Source of the DNA: Pantoea sp. 18069
GTDB taxonomy: Bacteria > Pseudomonadota > Gammaproteobacteria > Burkholderiales > Burkholderiaceae_C
Direction: 5' to 3'
Assembly (NCBI RefSeq): GCF_902706035.1
Contig: NZ_CACSJA010000028.1
Span: 1 to 64,000, forward strand
DNA length: 64,000 bases
The stretch's first letter is position 1. Each line of letters opens with the position of its first letter. Under the pieces are notes generated by a model. That model did not search any database, was not told the origin of the DNA, and worked only from the letters and a program-made list of their open reading frames with translations. The position numbers and the translations under genes are program-made. Below, piece by piece: positions 44,064 through 53,004 of the stretch.

Positions 44064-45623
44064 ATGAGGATGCAATGGACAGCAATCTGGAGGGCGGCAG
44101 TCGTCGCGGCGGCTGTTGCCGCGGCACTCGCGGCCTGCGGTGGCGCGGACGATGGGGATCCCGGCACCGGGCGTGGCGCGCTGCTGCAGAACCCGCCGCC
44201 GGGCACTTTCGCGGCTTCGGCGCCGGACCTGCGCGCCCAGCTGTCGGCCACGCCGACCGGGCGTGAGCTGCTGGCGCTGGTCGGCGCGCCGGTCTGCGGC
44301 GTGCAGGTGCATTCCATCGAATACGCCACGGTGGGCGCCCGGGGCGAGCCCACCAATGCGACGGCCGCGCTGATGCTGCCCCAGGGGCGCGGCGCGGCCT
44401 GTTCGGGCGCGCGGCCGGTGCTGCTCTACGGCCATGGCACCGACCCCCGGCGCGCCTACAACCAGGCCGAAATCACCGATCTGACCCGGCCGGGGGCGGC
44501 CTCGGGGCTGCAGCTCGCGGCGACATTTGCGGCCCATGGCTTCATCGTCGTCGCCCCGAACTACGCGGGCTATGACCGGTCGCGGCTGGCCTACCACCCG
44601 TATCTCGTGGCCGACCAGCAGTCCAAGGACATGATCGATGCGCTCACGGCCGCGCGCCGGGCGCTGCCCCTGCTTTCCGCGCGCGACAGCGGCCAGCTGC
44701 TGCTGTCGGGCAACTCCCAGGGCGGCCATGTGGCGCTTGCGACGCACCGCGCGCTGCAGGCCGCGGGCGAGTACGTGACGGCCTCGGCACCGATGTCCGG
44801 CCCGTATGCGCTGGCCAGCTATGGCGATGCGATCTTCCATGGCCGCGTGCCGCTGGGCAGCACGGTGTTCACGCCCCTGCTGGTGACCGCCTACCAGCAG
44901 GCCTATGGCAATCTGTACCGCGCGCCGGGTGAAGTCTATGCGTCGCGTTATGCGTCGCACATGGAGACGCTGCTGCCCGCGCAGGTGCCGCTGGATCAGC
45001 TCTGGGCCCAGGGCCGGTTGCCGGTCAGCGCGCTGTTCAGCAGCAGCGCTCCCGCGCCGGGCCTGGAGGCCATCACTCCGCCGACCACGCCGCTGGCCCA
45101 GGCGCCGCTGTTCGCGCTCGGCTTTGGCCTGGACCCGCTGATGCGCAATTCCCAGCGCCTGGCCTATCTGCAGGACGCGCAGGCCCGGCCCGACGGCGTG
45201 GTGCCGCAGTGGAGCACGGGCCTGCCCGCGGCCGCGCCCGGCCATCCCATGCGCGTGGCGCTCAAGGCCAACGACCTGCGCGACTGGGTGCCCACGCGGC
45301 CCGTGCTGCTGTGCGGCGGCCAGGCCGACCCGACGGTGTTCTTCGGGCTCAACACCGGCGTGATGCAGGCATTGTGGTCGGCGCCGTCGGCCGCGGCCAT
45401 GGCCCCGGGCCTGCTGAGCGTGCTGGATGTCGATGCGCCTGTCAGCGGCATCGACGACCCGTTTGCCGGCGTCAAGACGGGATTCGCGCTGTCCAAGGCG
45501 GCGGCTGTGGCCCAGGGCGGCCCCGCGGCCGCGCTGCTGCTGTACCACGGCGCGCTGGTGCCGCCTTTGTGCCACCTCGCGGCGCGCGGCTTCTTCGATC
45601 GCGTCATCGCTTCTGGACAATAA
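44064..45623 (+). CDS. Lipoprotein alpha/beta hydrolase (secretory lipase-like)
   Basis: A 519-residue lipoprotein with a hydrophobic N-terminus and LAAC lipobox (Cys25). The catalytic serine lies in GNSQGGH, a GxSxG elbow, after VLLYGHGTDPRRAYN (oxyanion region) and FIVVAPNYAGYDRSRLAYHPYLVADQQSKDMIDAL. Acid and His residues late in the chain (QADPTVF, LYHGALVPPLCHLA) could complete the triad. It probably hydrolyses an ester in the periplasm or outer surface; the substrate is unknown. AGGAGG precedes the start. Confidence 0.85.
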   Translation: MRMQWTAIWRAAVVAAAVAAALAACGGADDGDPGTGRGALLQNPPPGTFAASAPDLRAQLSATPTGRELLALVGAPVCGVQVHSIEYATVGARGEPTNATAALMLPQGRGAACSGARPVLLYGHGTDPRRAYNQAEITDLTRPGAASGLQLAATFAAHGFIVVAPNYAGYDRSRLAYHPYLVADQQSKDMIDALTAARRALPLLSARDSGQLLLSGNSQGGHVALATHRALQAAGEYVTASAPMSGPYALASYGDAIFHGRVPLGSTVFTPLLVTAYQQAYGNLYRAPGEVYASRYASHMETLLPAQVPLDQLWAQGRLPVSALFSSSAPAPGLEAITPPTTPLAQAPLFALGFGLDPLMRNSQRLAYLQDAQARPDGVVPQWSTGLPAAAPGHPMRVALKANDLRDWVPTRPVLLCGGQADPTVFFGLNTGVMQALWSAPSAAAMAPGLLSVLDVDAPVSGIDDPFAGVKTGFALSKAAAVAQGGPAAALLLYHGALVPPLCHLAARGFFDRVIASGQ

Positions 45624-45647
45624 AAAACCGACCCGCAGGTCGGTTGG
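45624..45647. terminator. Shared terminator of the two convergent lipoprotein genes
   Basis: AACCGACC-CGCA-GGTCGGTT (45626-45645). On the minus strand a TTTTTT run follows, so it terminates the GDSL gene most strongly. Confidence 0.8.
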
Positions 45648-45670
45648 CGCGCAAGGCGATACGGGGCGGC

Positions 45671-46627
45671 TTACCAGCGCACCCGCAGCCTGTCGTAGGC
45701 GTAGGTGCCGAACTGGCGGTAGGCCGATGGGGTGAGGTAGACCTTGTCGGCAAACAGGTAGACATCCGGGTTGGCGCCAGCGACCAGGGTCGAGGCCGTG
45801 CACAGCGAGGAATTGACTTCGCCGGTGCCTATGCCTATGCCCGGGCCCGCGTCCACCGAAGTGCAGACCGGCGTGGTGGCGTTCGAGAAACCGTAGGAGC
45901 CCGGCGAGTAGGTGTACAGGTTGACGTAATAGGCCAGGTCGATGTACAGCACGACGTTGCCCAGATCATTGAGTCCGATCAGCAGGGCTTCGTTGAAGGC
46001 CTTGCTCGCGGCTTCGGCCGTTGCGACCTGGCCGCGTTCGATGGCCCAGAGCGACTTGCCCAGGTCATAGGTGCCGGAAAACACCACCTGCTTGGCGCCG
46101 GCTGTGGTCAGGCGGCGGATCTGGTTCGCGTACTGCGTGCCGAGCGCGCGTGCCGAGGCTTCGTACTGGGCCGAAGTCTGCGTGCCCGCGATCACGCCGG
46201 ACAGGCCGACGATCAGGTCGCTGACGCCGGCGCTGAGCAGCACCACGTCATTCTTCTGCAGCGCGCCGCCCGAAGCCAGGAAGGTGTCGATCTGCGCGGC
46301 CAGCGTTGGTGTCGCAGCGTTGCCCGCGGCGTCGGGCGTGGCCGCGATGCGGGCATTGCCGTAGGCGTAGCTGAGTCCGCCCGCCGACGATGCCGTCAGG
46401 TCCAGGCCGTACTGCTGGGCCACATAGCGGGTCCAGTTGTTCAGGGTTCCGTTGTTGACGGTATAGCTGGCGCCGCTCTGGCCGACATCGCTGGTGGCGT
46501 CGCCAAAGCCGATGAAACGACTGGGCGTGATCGCCGATTCCGTGGTGCTTGAGCCGCAGGCCGCAAGCAGCACCGCCGTTGCACAGGCGGTGACCAAAGC
46601 GGTCCTACGCATCCAATTTGCTGCCAT
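45671..46627 (-). CDS. GDSL/SGNH-fold lipoprotein lacking the catalytic Ser and His
   Basis: A 318-residue lipoprotein (LAAC, Cys24) of the SGNH fold. Block I reads FGDATSDVG at 41-49 where active members have FGDSLSD, so the nucleophile Ser is Ala44. Block III reads LSAGVSDL rather than GGNDL, losing the Asn. Block V reads DKVYLT (Asp294, Tyr297) rather than DxxHPT, losing the His. GGAGA lies upstream of the ATG. The frame is intact, so it is a pseudoenzyme rather than a pseudogene. A binding or scaffolding role is possible. Confidence 0.8.
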   Translation of the reverse strand: MAANWMRRTALVTACATAVLLAACGSSTTESAITPSRFIGFGDATSDVGQSGASYTVNNGTLNNWTRYVAQQYGLDLTASSAGGLSYAYGNARIAATPDAAGNAATPTLAAQIDTFLASGGALQKNDVVLLSAGVSDLIVGLSGVIAGTQTSAQYEASARALGTQYANQIRRLTTAGAKQVVFSGTYDLGKSLWAIERGQVATAEAASKAFNEALLIGLNDLGNVVLYIDLAYYVNLYTYSPGSYGFSNATTPVCTSVDAGPGIGIGTGEVNSSLCTASTLVAGANPDVYLFADKVYLTPSAYRQFGTYAYDRLRVRW

Positions 46628-46671
46628 GAGATTCTCCAGAAAGGATATGGAAAGAGTTTAACGGGGCGGAT

Positions 46672-47664
46672 TCAAGCCGCTGCGGCGCGCTGCAGGCGGT
46701 CACGCACGCCTTCCCACGCGGGCGTGGCAGGCGGTGTTTCGATCCAGAGCAAGCGCACGCCAGCGGCATCGAATTCGCGCAGCATGGAGAACAGTTCCTG
46801 GGCGGCGGCCGCCGCATCGTCGGGCATGCGGCGCAGCGTGACCGGCGAACGCACCTGCAAAGGGCTCCGAGCATACACCCCCAGATGGACGGCGTCGGTG
46901 CCGAGCAGGTCCAGCCCGGTCTGCAGTTGCTGCGCATCCATCAGCCGCACTTTCGCATCGGGCGCGTAGTGCGCGAGCAGCGTGCCCGAGGCGCGTGGCG
47001 TGTGCGCGGGCAGTTCCTCCTTCGACAGCGGCCGCAGCCCGCAGGCGCGTTCGATGTCGGCGCGCGAGACCGCGCCGGGGCGCAGCAGCACCGGCACGCC
47101 GCGCGTGCAGTCGACGATGGTCGATTCGATGCCGACCGCGCATTCGCCGCCGTCGAGCACCAGCAGGTCGTCGCCGAATTCGCTTTGCACATGGGCGGCC
47201 GTGGTCGGGCTCACGCGGCCAAAGCGGTTGGCACTGGGCGCGGCAACCCCCCACACAGGTGGTTGCAATTGCGCACAGGCTTGCAACAAGGAATGTGCAA
47301 CCGGATGTGAGGGGCAGCGCAGGCCCACGCTGTCCTGGCCGCCCGTGGCCGCGGCAACCATGCCCGCGCGGCGCGGCAGGATCAGCGTCAGCGGGCCGGG
47401 CCAGAAGGCGTCGATCAGTTGCTGCGCAAACAGCGGCACTTCCTTGGCAAAGCGCGTGATCGCCGCGGCGTCGGCGACGTGCACGATCAGCGGGTGGTTG
47501 CTCGGCCGGCCCTTGGCCGCAAAGATCGCGGCCACGGCCGCGTCGTTGTCGGCGTCGGCGGCCAGGCCATAGACGGTCTCGGTCGGCAGACCCAGCAGCG
47601 CACCGCGCTGCAGCGCGCGCGCTGCCTCGGCGATGGCCGTGGGCAGGTTCCCTGGGAGAATCAT
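46672..47664 (-). CDS. tsaC: L-threonylcarbamoyladenylate synthase (Sua5 type)
   Basis: A 330-residue protein with the YrdC domain (GLPTETVYGLAADADNDAAVAAIFAAKGRPSNHPLIVHV) followed by a C-terminal Sua5 domain starting near the ASGTLLAHYAPDAKVRLM linker. It makes threonylcarbamoyl-AMP from Thr, bicarbonate and ATP for t6A. The gene starts 12 bp after purK on the same strand, so it is part of the purE-purK transcript. TsaB lies 4.3 kb away. Confidence 0.93.
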   Translation of the reverse strand: MILPGNLPTAIAEAARALQRGALLGLPTETVYGLAADADNDAAVAAIFAAKGRPSNHPLIVHVADAAAITRFAKEVPLFAQQLIDAFWPGPLTLILPRRAGMVAAATGGQDSVGLRCPSHPVAHSLLQACAQLQPPVWGVAAPSANRFGRVSPTTAAHVQSEFGDDLLVLDGGECAVGIESTIVDCTRGVPVLLRPGAVSRADIERACGLRPLSKEELPAHTPRASGTLLAHYAPDAKVRLMDAQQLQTGLDLLGTDAVHLGVYARSPLQVRSPVTLRRMPDDAAAAAQELFSMLREFDAAGVRLLWIETPPATPAWEGVRDRLQRAAAA

Positions 47665-47676
47665 CGCAGGCCCTGG

Positions 47677-48846
47677 CTAGAAAGGCGCGAGGCCCAGGAT
47701 GGCCGCGGCCTGCAGCGCCACGGCGCGCGCCTGCTCCGGCGTGGCGGCGGTGATGTTCAGGTGGCCCATCTTGCGCGCCGGCTTGGCTTCGGCCTTGCCG
47801 TAGAGGTGCAGGTGGGCGCCGGGCAGGGCCAGCACCTGCTCCCAGGCCGGCGTGCTGGCCGTGGCACCGTCCTTGAACCACAGGTCGCCGAGCAGGTTGA
47901 GCATCACGGCGGCGCTGTGCTGGCGCGGCTGCACCAGCGGCAGGCCGGTCATGCAGCGTACCTGCAGCTCGAACTGCGAGACGTCCAGCGCGTTCTGGCT
48001 GTAATGGCCGCTGTTGTGCGGGCGCGGAGCGATCTCGTTGACCACCAGGCTGCCGTCCTCGAGCACGAAGAATTCGACGCACAGCACGCCCACGTAGTCC
48101 AGGCCCTGGGCGACCGACTGGGCCGCGGCCACGGCCTGCTGCGCCTGCGTGGCCGGCACATTGCCCGCATGGACTTCGGTCACGGCCAGGATGCCGTCGC
48201 GGTGCAGGTTGCGCTGCACCGGCAGATTGACGATCTGGCCATCGCGCCCGCGGGCGACGATCACCGAGCATTCATGCGCCAGCGGCAGCATCTTCTCGAG
48301 CACGCAGGGCACGCGGCCCATGTCGTCCCAGGCGGCGGCCAGCTCGGCGGCGGTGCGCACGCGCGCCTGGCCCTTGCCGTCGTAGCCCATGCGCGCGGTC
48401 TTGAGGATGCCGGGCAGCAGGCTGGCGTTCACGGCCGCGAGCTGCGCGGGCGTGGTGATTTCCGCATAGGGCGCGCAGGGCACGCCGCAGCGCACGAAAT
48501 GCGCCTTCTCGGCGGCCCGGTCCTGGGCGATCGCCACCGCGTCGCCCGCGGGCGAAACCGGCCGGGTCAGCGCCAGCGTCCGCAGCGCGGCTGCGGGAAC
48601 GTTCTCGAATTCGGTGGTCACGGCTGCGCTGAGCCGGGCCAGTTCGGCCAGGCCCTGCGGGTCTTCGTAGCCCGAGCGCACATGCGCGTGGCTGACCAGG
48701 CCGGCGGGACTGGTCGGGTCGGCGTCGAGCACGGCCGTGAAATAGCCCATGGACTGCGCCGCATGCACGAACATCCGTCCGAGCTGGCCGCCGCCGAGCA
48801 CGCCCAGCGTGGCGCCGGGCAGGATAGTCGCATTCACCGCGCTCAT
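47677..48846 (-). CDS. purK: N5-carboxyaminoimidazole ribonucleotide synthase
   Basis: A 389-residue ATP-grasp enzyme of de novo purine synthesis (AIR + bicarbonate + ATP to N5-CAIR). It begins with TLGVLGGGQLGRMF and has TTEFENVP, LKTARMGYDGKGQ (ATP-binding Gly-rich loop), EKMLPLAHECSVIVAR and VNEIAPRPHNSGHYSQNA (metal-site signature). It overlaps purE by the 4-bp ATGA. Confidence 0.95.
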   Translation of the reverse strand: MSAVNATILPGATLGVLGGGQLGRMFVHAAQSMGYFTAVLDADPTSPAGLVSHAHVRSGYEDPQGLAELARLSAAVTTEFENVPAAALRTLALTRPVSPAGDAVAIAQDRAAEKAHFVRCGVPCAPYAEITTPAQLAAVNASLLPGILKTARMGYDGKGQARVRTAAELAAAWDDMGRVPCVLEKMLPLAHECSVIVARGRDGQIVNLPVQRNLHRDGILAVTEVHAGNVPATQAQQAVAAAQSVAQGLDYVGVLCVEFFVLEDGSLVVNEIAPRPHNSGHYSQNALDVSQFELQVRCMTGLPLVQPRQHSAAVMLNLLGDLWFKDGATASTPAWEQVLALPGAHLHLYGKAEAKPARKMGHLNITAATPEQARAVALQAAAILGLAPF

Positions 48847-49340
48847 GCAGCCACCGGCGGCAGGGTCATGGCGCGGGCCGCGGCCGTCTGTTCGGCGCGA
48901 AAGGCTTCGAGCTTTGCGCGCAGTGCCGGGTCTTCATTGGCCAGCAGGGCCACGGCAAACAGGGCCGCATTGGCCGCGCCGGCCTGGCCGATGGCAAAGG
49001 TCGCCACGGGAATTCCCTTGGGCATCTGCACGATGGAGTGCAGCGAGTCGACACCTTGGAGGTGGCGGCTCGCGACCGGAACGCCCAGTACGGGCACCGG
49101 GGTTTTGGCCGCGATCATGCCCGGCAGGTGGGCTGCGCCGCCCGCACCGGCAATGATGGCTTTGAGCCCTCGGCCTGCAGCCGCTTCGGCATAGGCGAAC
49201 ATATCATCTGGCATACGGTGCGCCGAGACGACCTGCGCTTCATGGGCGATGCCAAATTGCTGGAGAATCTGCACTGCGTGTTGCATAGTGTCCCAGTCGC
49301 TGCTGGAGCCCATGACCACGCCGATTTGAATGGGTTTCAT
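48843..49340 (-). CDS. purE: N5-carboxyaminoimidazole ribonucleotide mutase
   Basis: A 165-residue class I PurE that converts N5-CAIR to CAIR. VVMGSSSDWDTM (the GSxSD loop), VSAHRMPD with the catalytic His, and the AGGAAHLPGMIAA segment are all present. The start MKPIQIGVVMG at 49340 is in family register. It is the first gene of purE-purK-sua5, divergent from cnoX across 92 bp. Confidence 0.95.
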   Translation of the reverse strand: MKPIQIGVVMGSSSDWDTMQHAVQILQQFGIAHEAQVVSAHRMPDDMFAYAEAAAGRGLKAIIAGAGGAAHLPGMIAAKTPVPVLGVPVASRHLQGVDSLHSIVQMPKGIPVATFAIGQAGAANAALFAVALLANEDPALRAKLEAFRAEQTAAARAMTLPPVAA

Positions 49341-49432
49341 GTCAAGTGGGGCGGCTGTGCAGCCGCCGTCCAAAGTGGAACCCGTGATTTTACTTTTCCC
49401 TTATCCACCGGCCCGTCAAAGGGCTTCGAGCC

Positions 49433-50389
49433 ATGATCGATGTCACTATAGAAAATTTTGAAGCCGAGGTGGTCACCGCCTCGATGGACGTGCCCGTGCT
49501 GGTGGACTTCTGGGCCCCCTGGTGCGGTCCGTGCAAGACCCTGGGCCCGCTGCTGGACCAGCTCGAGGTCGACTATGCCGGCCGTTTCAAGCTGGTCAAG
49601 ATCGATTCCGACCAGGAGCAGCAGCTCGCCGGAATGTTCGGCATCCGCTCGGTGCCGACCTGCGTGCTGATGATGGGCGGCCGCCCCGTGGACGGCTTCA
49701 TGGGCGCCCAGACCGAAGGCCAGTTGCGCGCCTTCCTCGACAAGCACCTGCCCTCCGAAGCCACGCTCACGGCCGAAGCCGATGTCGATGAAGCCCAGCA
49801 GCTGCTCGAGGCCGGCGACACCGGCGCGGCGCTGCAAAAGCTCGCCGACGCGCTGGCCGCCGACCCGGGCAACGACGACGCGCGCTTCGACTACCTGCGC
49901 CTGCTGATCGCCACGGGCGGCTTCGAGGAAGCCGAGGCTTTGCTGCGCGAGCCGCTCAAGCGCATTCCGCTGGCGCTGCGCTTCGACGCGCTGTCGCGCT
50001 GGCTCGATGCGCTGAAGTTCGTCGACACCAATGAGCGCGGCAACTGGCCGCTCGAGGATTTCGACGCGCTGATCGCCGCCAACCGCCGCGATTTCGACGC
50101 CCGTTTCGACAAGGCCCGGGTGCTGGTCGCCGAAGGCCAGTGGACCGAAGCCATGGACGAGCTGCTCGAAATCATCATGCGCGACAAGACCTGGAACCAG
50201 GACGCGGCGCGCAAGCTGTATGTCGGCGTGCTCGAACTGCTCACGCCGCCCAAGCCCAAGGCCGACGCCAGCGTGCCGGGCAAGACCGCCGGCGGCATCG
50301 AGCTGATGGGCAAGTCGGCACACCAGGAAGATGAAACCACGGCCCTGCTCAACAGCTATCGGCGCAAGCTCAGCATGGCATTGAATTAA
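49433..50389 (+). CDS. cnoX: Thioredoxin-TPR chaperedoxin CnoX (YbbN)
   Basis: A 318-residue protein with an N-terminal thioredoxin domain (WAPWCGPCK, CGPC at 31-34) and a C-terminal TPR-like domain beginning at about 118 (DEAQQLLEAGDTGAALQKLADALAADPGNDDAR). It is a holdase that protects proteins from oxidation and passes them to GroEL in E. coli; unlike E. coli YbbN, it keeps both CxxC cysteines. It lies between purC and purE on the opposite strand. Confidence 0.9.
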   Translation: MIDVTIENFEAEVVTASMDVPVLVDFWAPWCGPCKTLGPLLDQLEVDYAGRFKLVKIDSDQEQQLAGMFGIRSVPTCVLMMGGRPVDGFMGAQTEGQLRAFLDKHLPSEATLTAEADVDEAQQLLEAGDTGAALQKLADALAADPGNDDARFDYLRLLIATGGFEEAEALLREPLKRIPLALRFDALSRWLDALKFVDTNERGNWPLEDFDALIAANRRDFDARFDKARVLVAEGQWTEAMDELLEIIMRDKTWNQDAARKLYVGVLELLTPPKPKADASVPGKTAGGIELMGKSAHQEDETTALLNSYRRKLSMALN

Positions 50390-50390
50390 G

Positions 50391-50550
50391 CCCCCACGCT
50401 TGCTCGCTTCGCGTAGCTGCGCTGCCCCCCGAGGGGGCCGTCCGCCGCCTTGGGGCGGCCCGGCGGCGGCGGCGGCCCCCCCACGCTTGCTCGCTTCGCG
50501 TAGCTGCGCTGCCCCCCCAAGGGGGGCGCTCGCGGCTTGGGGCGGCCCGG
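50391..50550 (+). repeat. Dispersed repeat R2, two tandem copies after cnoX
   Basis: Two direct copies of about 75 bp at 50391-50463 and 50476-50550, each CCCCCACGCTTGCTCGCTTC...GCTGCCCCCC followed by a GGCTTGGGGCGGCC-type hairpin. The first starts one base after the cnoX TAA stop. The rest of the gap (50551-50706) holds GC-rich sequence with no gene. Confidence 0.85.
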
Positions 50551-50706
50551 CGCCGCTCGGGCCGCCCTGCGCATACGCCCGTTGGGCGCCAGCGGCGCCC
50601 GCCGCTCTAGTTCTCAGAGCGGAGGCCCTTTCCCGTTCCTCCAGAGCCCGCCTGGTCGGCCGCATCGAAGGGTGAACGGTCTGCCCTCAAAAAACCCGCA
50701 AAAGCA

Positions 50707-50729
50707 AAACCGGCCACAAGGGCCGGTTT
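50707..50729 (-). terminator. Terminator of purC
   Basis: AAACCGGCC-ACAAG-GGCCGGTTT stem, 22 bp past the purC stop. On the minus strand it is followed by TGCTTTTGCG. Confidence 0.65.
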
Positions 50730-50751
50730 GCCGTTTGCCAAAGGCGCTAAA

Positions 50752-51672
50752 TCAAGCCGTCAGTCGATCCAGCGCTTCGCGGTACTTGGCCGCGGTCTTG
50801 GTGATCACTTCCTGGGGCAGGCGCGGTGCGGGGGCGGTCTTGTCCCAGGGCTTGCCGTTGACCTTGGCCTGTTCGAGCCAGTCGCGCACGAACTGCTTGT
50901 CGTAGCTCGGGGGGTTGGCGCCCGCGGCCAGCGCGTCGGCGTAGCCTTCGACGGGCCAGTAGCGCGAGCTGTCGGGCGTCAGCACTTCGTCCATCAGCAC
51001 CAGTTCGCCGTCGTCGGTCAGGCCGAATTCGAACTTGGTGTCGGCAATGATCATGCCCTTGGTCAGCGCAATCGCCGCGGCTTCACGGTAGATCTGGATG
51101 CTCAGGTCGCGGATGCGCGTGGCGAGCTCCTCGCCGACCATCTCGACCGTGCGTTCGAACGTGATGTTCTCGTCATGGTCGCCCATCTCGGCCTTGGCCG
51201 CGGGCGTGTAGATCGGCTCGGGCAGCTTGGCGGCGTTGGTCAGGCCGGCGGGCAGGGGCACGCCGCAGACCGACTGGCTTGCCTGGTATTCCTGCCAGCC
51301 GCTGCCGGCCAGATAACCACGGACCACGGCTTCGACCAGGATGGGCTTGAGGCGCTTGACCAGCATCGAGCGGCCTGTCACCTGGGGCAGTTCAGCGGGC
51401 GTCACCACGCTTTCGGGCGCGTCGCCGGTCAGGTGGTTGGGGCAGATGTGGCCGAGCTTGTCGAACCAGAACAAGGCCATTTGCGTCAGCAGCACGCCCT
51501 TGCCGGGAATGGGCTCGCCCATGATCACGTCGAAGGCCGACAGGCGGTCGCTGGCGACCATCAGGATGCGGTCATCGCCCACGGCGTAGTTGTCACGGAC
51601 CTTGCCGCGCGCCAGCAGGGGCAGCGAAGTCAGGGCAGAGGTGTGCAGGGCGGAAAGGCTGGACTGGTTCAT
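50752..51672 (-). CDS. purC: Phosphoribosylaminoimidazole-succinocarboxamide synthase
   Basis: A 306-residue SAICAR synthetase of purine synthesis (CAIR + Asp + ATP). It has GKVRDNYAVGDDRILMVASDRLSAFDVIM, VEAVVRGYLAGSGWQEY, and LMDEVLTPDSSRYWP, the family signatures. It lies near purE-purK but not in their transcript, being separated from them by cnoX on the other strand. Confidence 0.96.
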   Translation of the reverse strand: MNQSSLSALHTSALTSLPLLARGKVRDNYAVGDDRILMVASDRLSAFDVIMGEPIPGKGVLLTQMALFWFDKLGHICPNHLTGDAPESVVTPAELPQVTGRSMLVKRLKPILVEAVVRGYLAGSGWQEYQASQSVCGVPLPAGLTNAAKLPEPIYTPAAKAEMGDHDENITFERTVEMVGEELATRIRDLSIQIYREAAAIALTKGMIIADTKFEFGLTDDGELVLMDEVLTPDSSRYWPVEGYADALAAGANPPSYDKQFVRDWLEQAKVNGKPWDKTAPAPRLPQEVITKTAAKYREALDRLTA

Positions 51673-52026
51673 GGGTACGAATGGTTGCGATCAAGGCCTG
51701 GGCAGGGTGCCGGACCCTTACCTGGCAGGATTTTAAGGCCCGGGGCCGGCCTTTTGTGCCCTTTGCGCCCGCTGGCGGCCCGCGCGGCTCGGTGAAGGCA
51801 GGCCGGCCGGGCGTAGTGCATCAACTCCAACGATTGTGCGTGGTTTTGCAGCGCTTGGGCAACGCCGGCCCAAAACCTACTGCGGCATACCGTTATCGGT
51901 TTGCATTTGCCGGGGGCAGGGCGCATAGTGAAACCAAGCAACGAATGCGCATTCAAGCTTGCAAGCCCGGCCAGTGACAGTATTACTGGAAGGGGCTTTA
52001 TTTACCTTGGGCAAGGAGGCTTTCGT
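51673..52026. other. Regulatory gap between purC and hpf
   Basis: 354 bp between divergent genes. A possible sigma-70 promoter for hpf is TTGCAA (51959-51964), 16-bp spacer, TATTAC (51981-51986). No clear sigma-54 site, RNA gene or further frame is seen. Confidence 0.4.
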
Positions 52027-52374
52027 ATGAATTTGATTATCAGTGGTCACCACCTCGAGGTGACCCCGGCGTTGCGCAGCTATGTGATGAACAAGCTCGA
52101 GCGGATTCTTCGGCACTTCGATCAGGTAGTGGATGTCAAGGTTTTGCTGACCGTGGAGAACCAAAAGGAAAAGGACAAGCGCCAGCGCGCTGAATGCACG
52201 GTACGCGTCAAGGGCAGTGACCTGTTTGCCCAGAGTTCGCATTTCGATCTGTATGCCGCCGTCGATGCGCTGGTCGACAAGCTGGACCGCAAGGTCGTGG
52301 AACACAAGACACGCTTGCAATCAGGGCGTTTCGATACGCCCAAACGCGACGCGATGGTGCTGGCACAGGCCTGA
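52027..52374 (+). CDS. hpf: Ribosome hibernation-promoting factor
   Basis: A 115-residue short-form HPF: MNLIISGHHLEVTPALRSYVMNKLERILRHFDQVVDVKVLLTVEN, then RAECTVRVKGSDLFAQSSHFDLYAAVDALVDKLDRKVVEHK. It inactivates ribosomes as 100S dimers in stationary phase. AAGGAGG precedes the start. The hpf-ptsN order matches the rpoN-hpf-ptsN cluster of proteobacteria, here without rpoN in the window. Confidence 0.93.
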   Translation: MNLIISGHHLEVTPALRSYVMNKLERILRHFDQVVDVKVLLTVENQKEKDKRQRAECTVRVKGSDLFAQSSHFDLYAAVDALVDKLDRKVVEHKTRLQSGRFDTPKRDAMVLAQA

Positions 52375-52424
52375 AATGCCGTCCCTGTCGCCACGTTGGC
52401 GAAATATGGGTGCCATCTGACAGC

Positions 52425-52449
52425 AAAAGCCGCCGCAAGGCGGCTTTTT
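52425..52449 (+). terminator. Terminator between hpf and ptsN
   Basis: AAAAGCCGCC-GCAA-GGCGGCTTTTT, a perfect 10-bp stem with T-run. Confidence 0.9.
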
Positions 52450-52510
52450 CACATGCCTCGGGTATTCCCGGCACCGTCGGAGCGGAGCGTGCATAATTCC
52501 TCCTAACACC

Positions 52511-52984
52511 ATGAACCGTCTAGCCTCCATCCTGCCTGCCGCTCAAGTCCTTGTGAGCGTTGACGCCACCAGCAAGAAACGCGCTTTCGAAGAAGCCGGG
52601 CTGTTGTTTGAAAGCCTGCATGGCCTGTCCCGTGCGCTGATCACCGACAGCCTGTTTGCGCGCGAGCGCCTGGGCTCGACCGGCCTGGGCCATGGTGTGG
52701 CCATTCCCCATGGCCGCATCAAGGGATTGAAGGCGCCGATGGCGGCCGTCTTCCAGCTTGCCAATCCGATTGGTTTCGATGCGCCCGATGAGCAGCCCGT
52801 GGGCCTGCTGATCTTCCTGCTGGTGCCCGAAGCGGCGACGCAAAAGCACCTGGAAATCCTGTCCGAGATCGCCGAGCTGCTCAGCGATACCAGTTTGCGC
52901 GAGCAAATCAAGGCCTGCGACGACGCCGAGCTGCTGCACGAGATGCTGGCGCGCTGGCAGTCGACGGCGGCGCCGCTGTCTTAA
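52511..52984 (+). CDS. ptsN: PTS IIA-like nitrogen-regulatory protein
   Basis: A 157-residue EIIA-Ntr. The phosphorylated His is His67 in GHGVAIPHGR; FQLANPIGFDAPDEQPVGLLIFLLVPEAATQKHLEILSEIAELL follows. It takes phosphate from NPr and regulates potassium uptake and nitrogen-linked processes, without sugar transport. It is separated from hpf by a terminator and followed by hprK 20 bp on. Confidence 0.94.
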   Translation: MNRLASILPAAQVLVSVDATSKKRAFEEAGLLFESLHGLSRALITDSLFARERLGSTGLGHGVAIPHGRIKGLKAPMAAVFQLANPIGFDAPDEQPVGLLIFLLVPEAATQKHLEILSEIAELLSDTSLREQIKACDDAELLHEMLARWQSTAAPLS

Positions 52985-53004
52985 TAGCCTGACCGGGGCT
53001 GTCC

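Noticed and set aside
51834..51850. Sigma-54 promoter upstream of hpf
   Set aside because: TGCGTGGTTTTGCA resembles the -12 half only; the GG at -24 is not at the right place.
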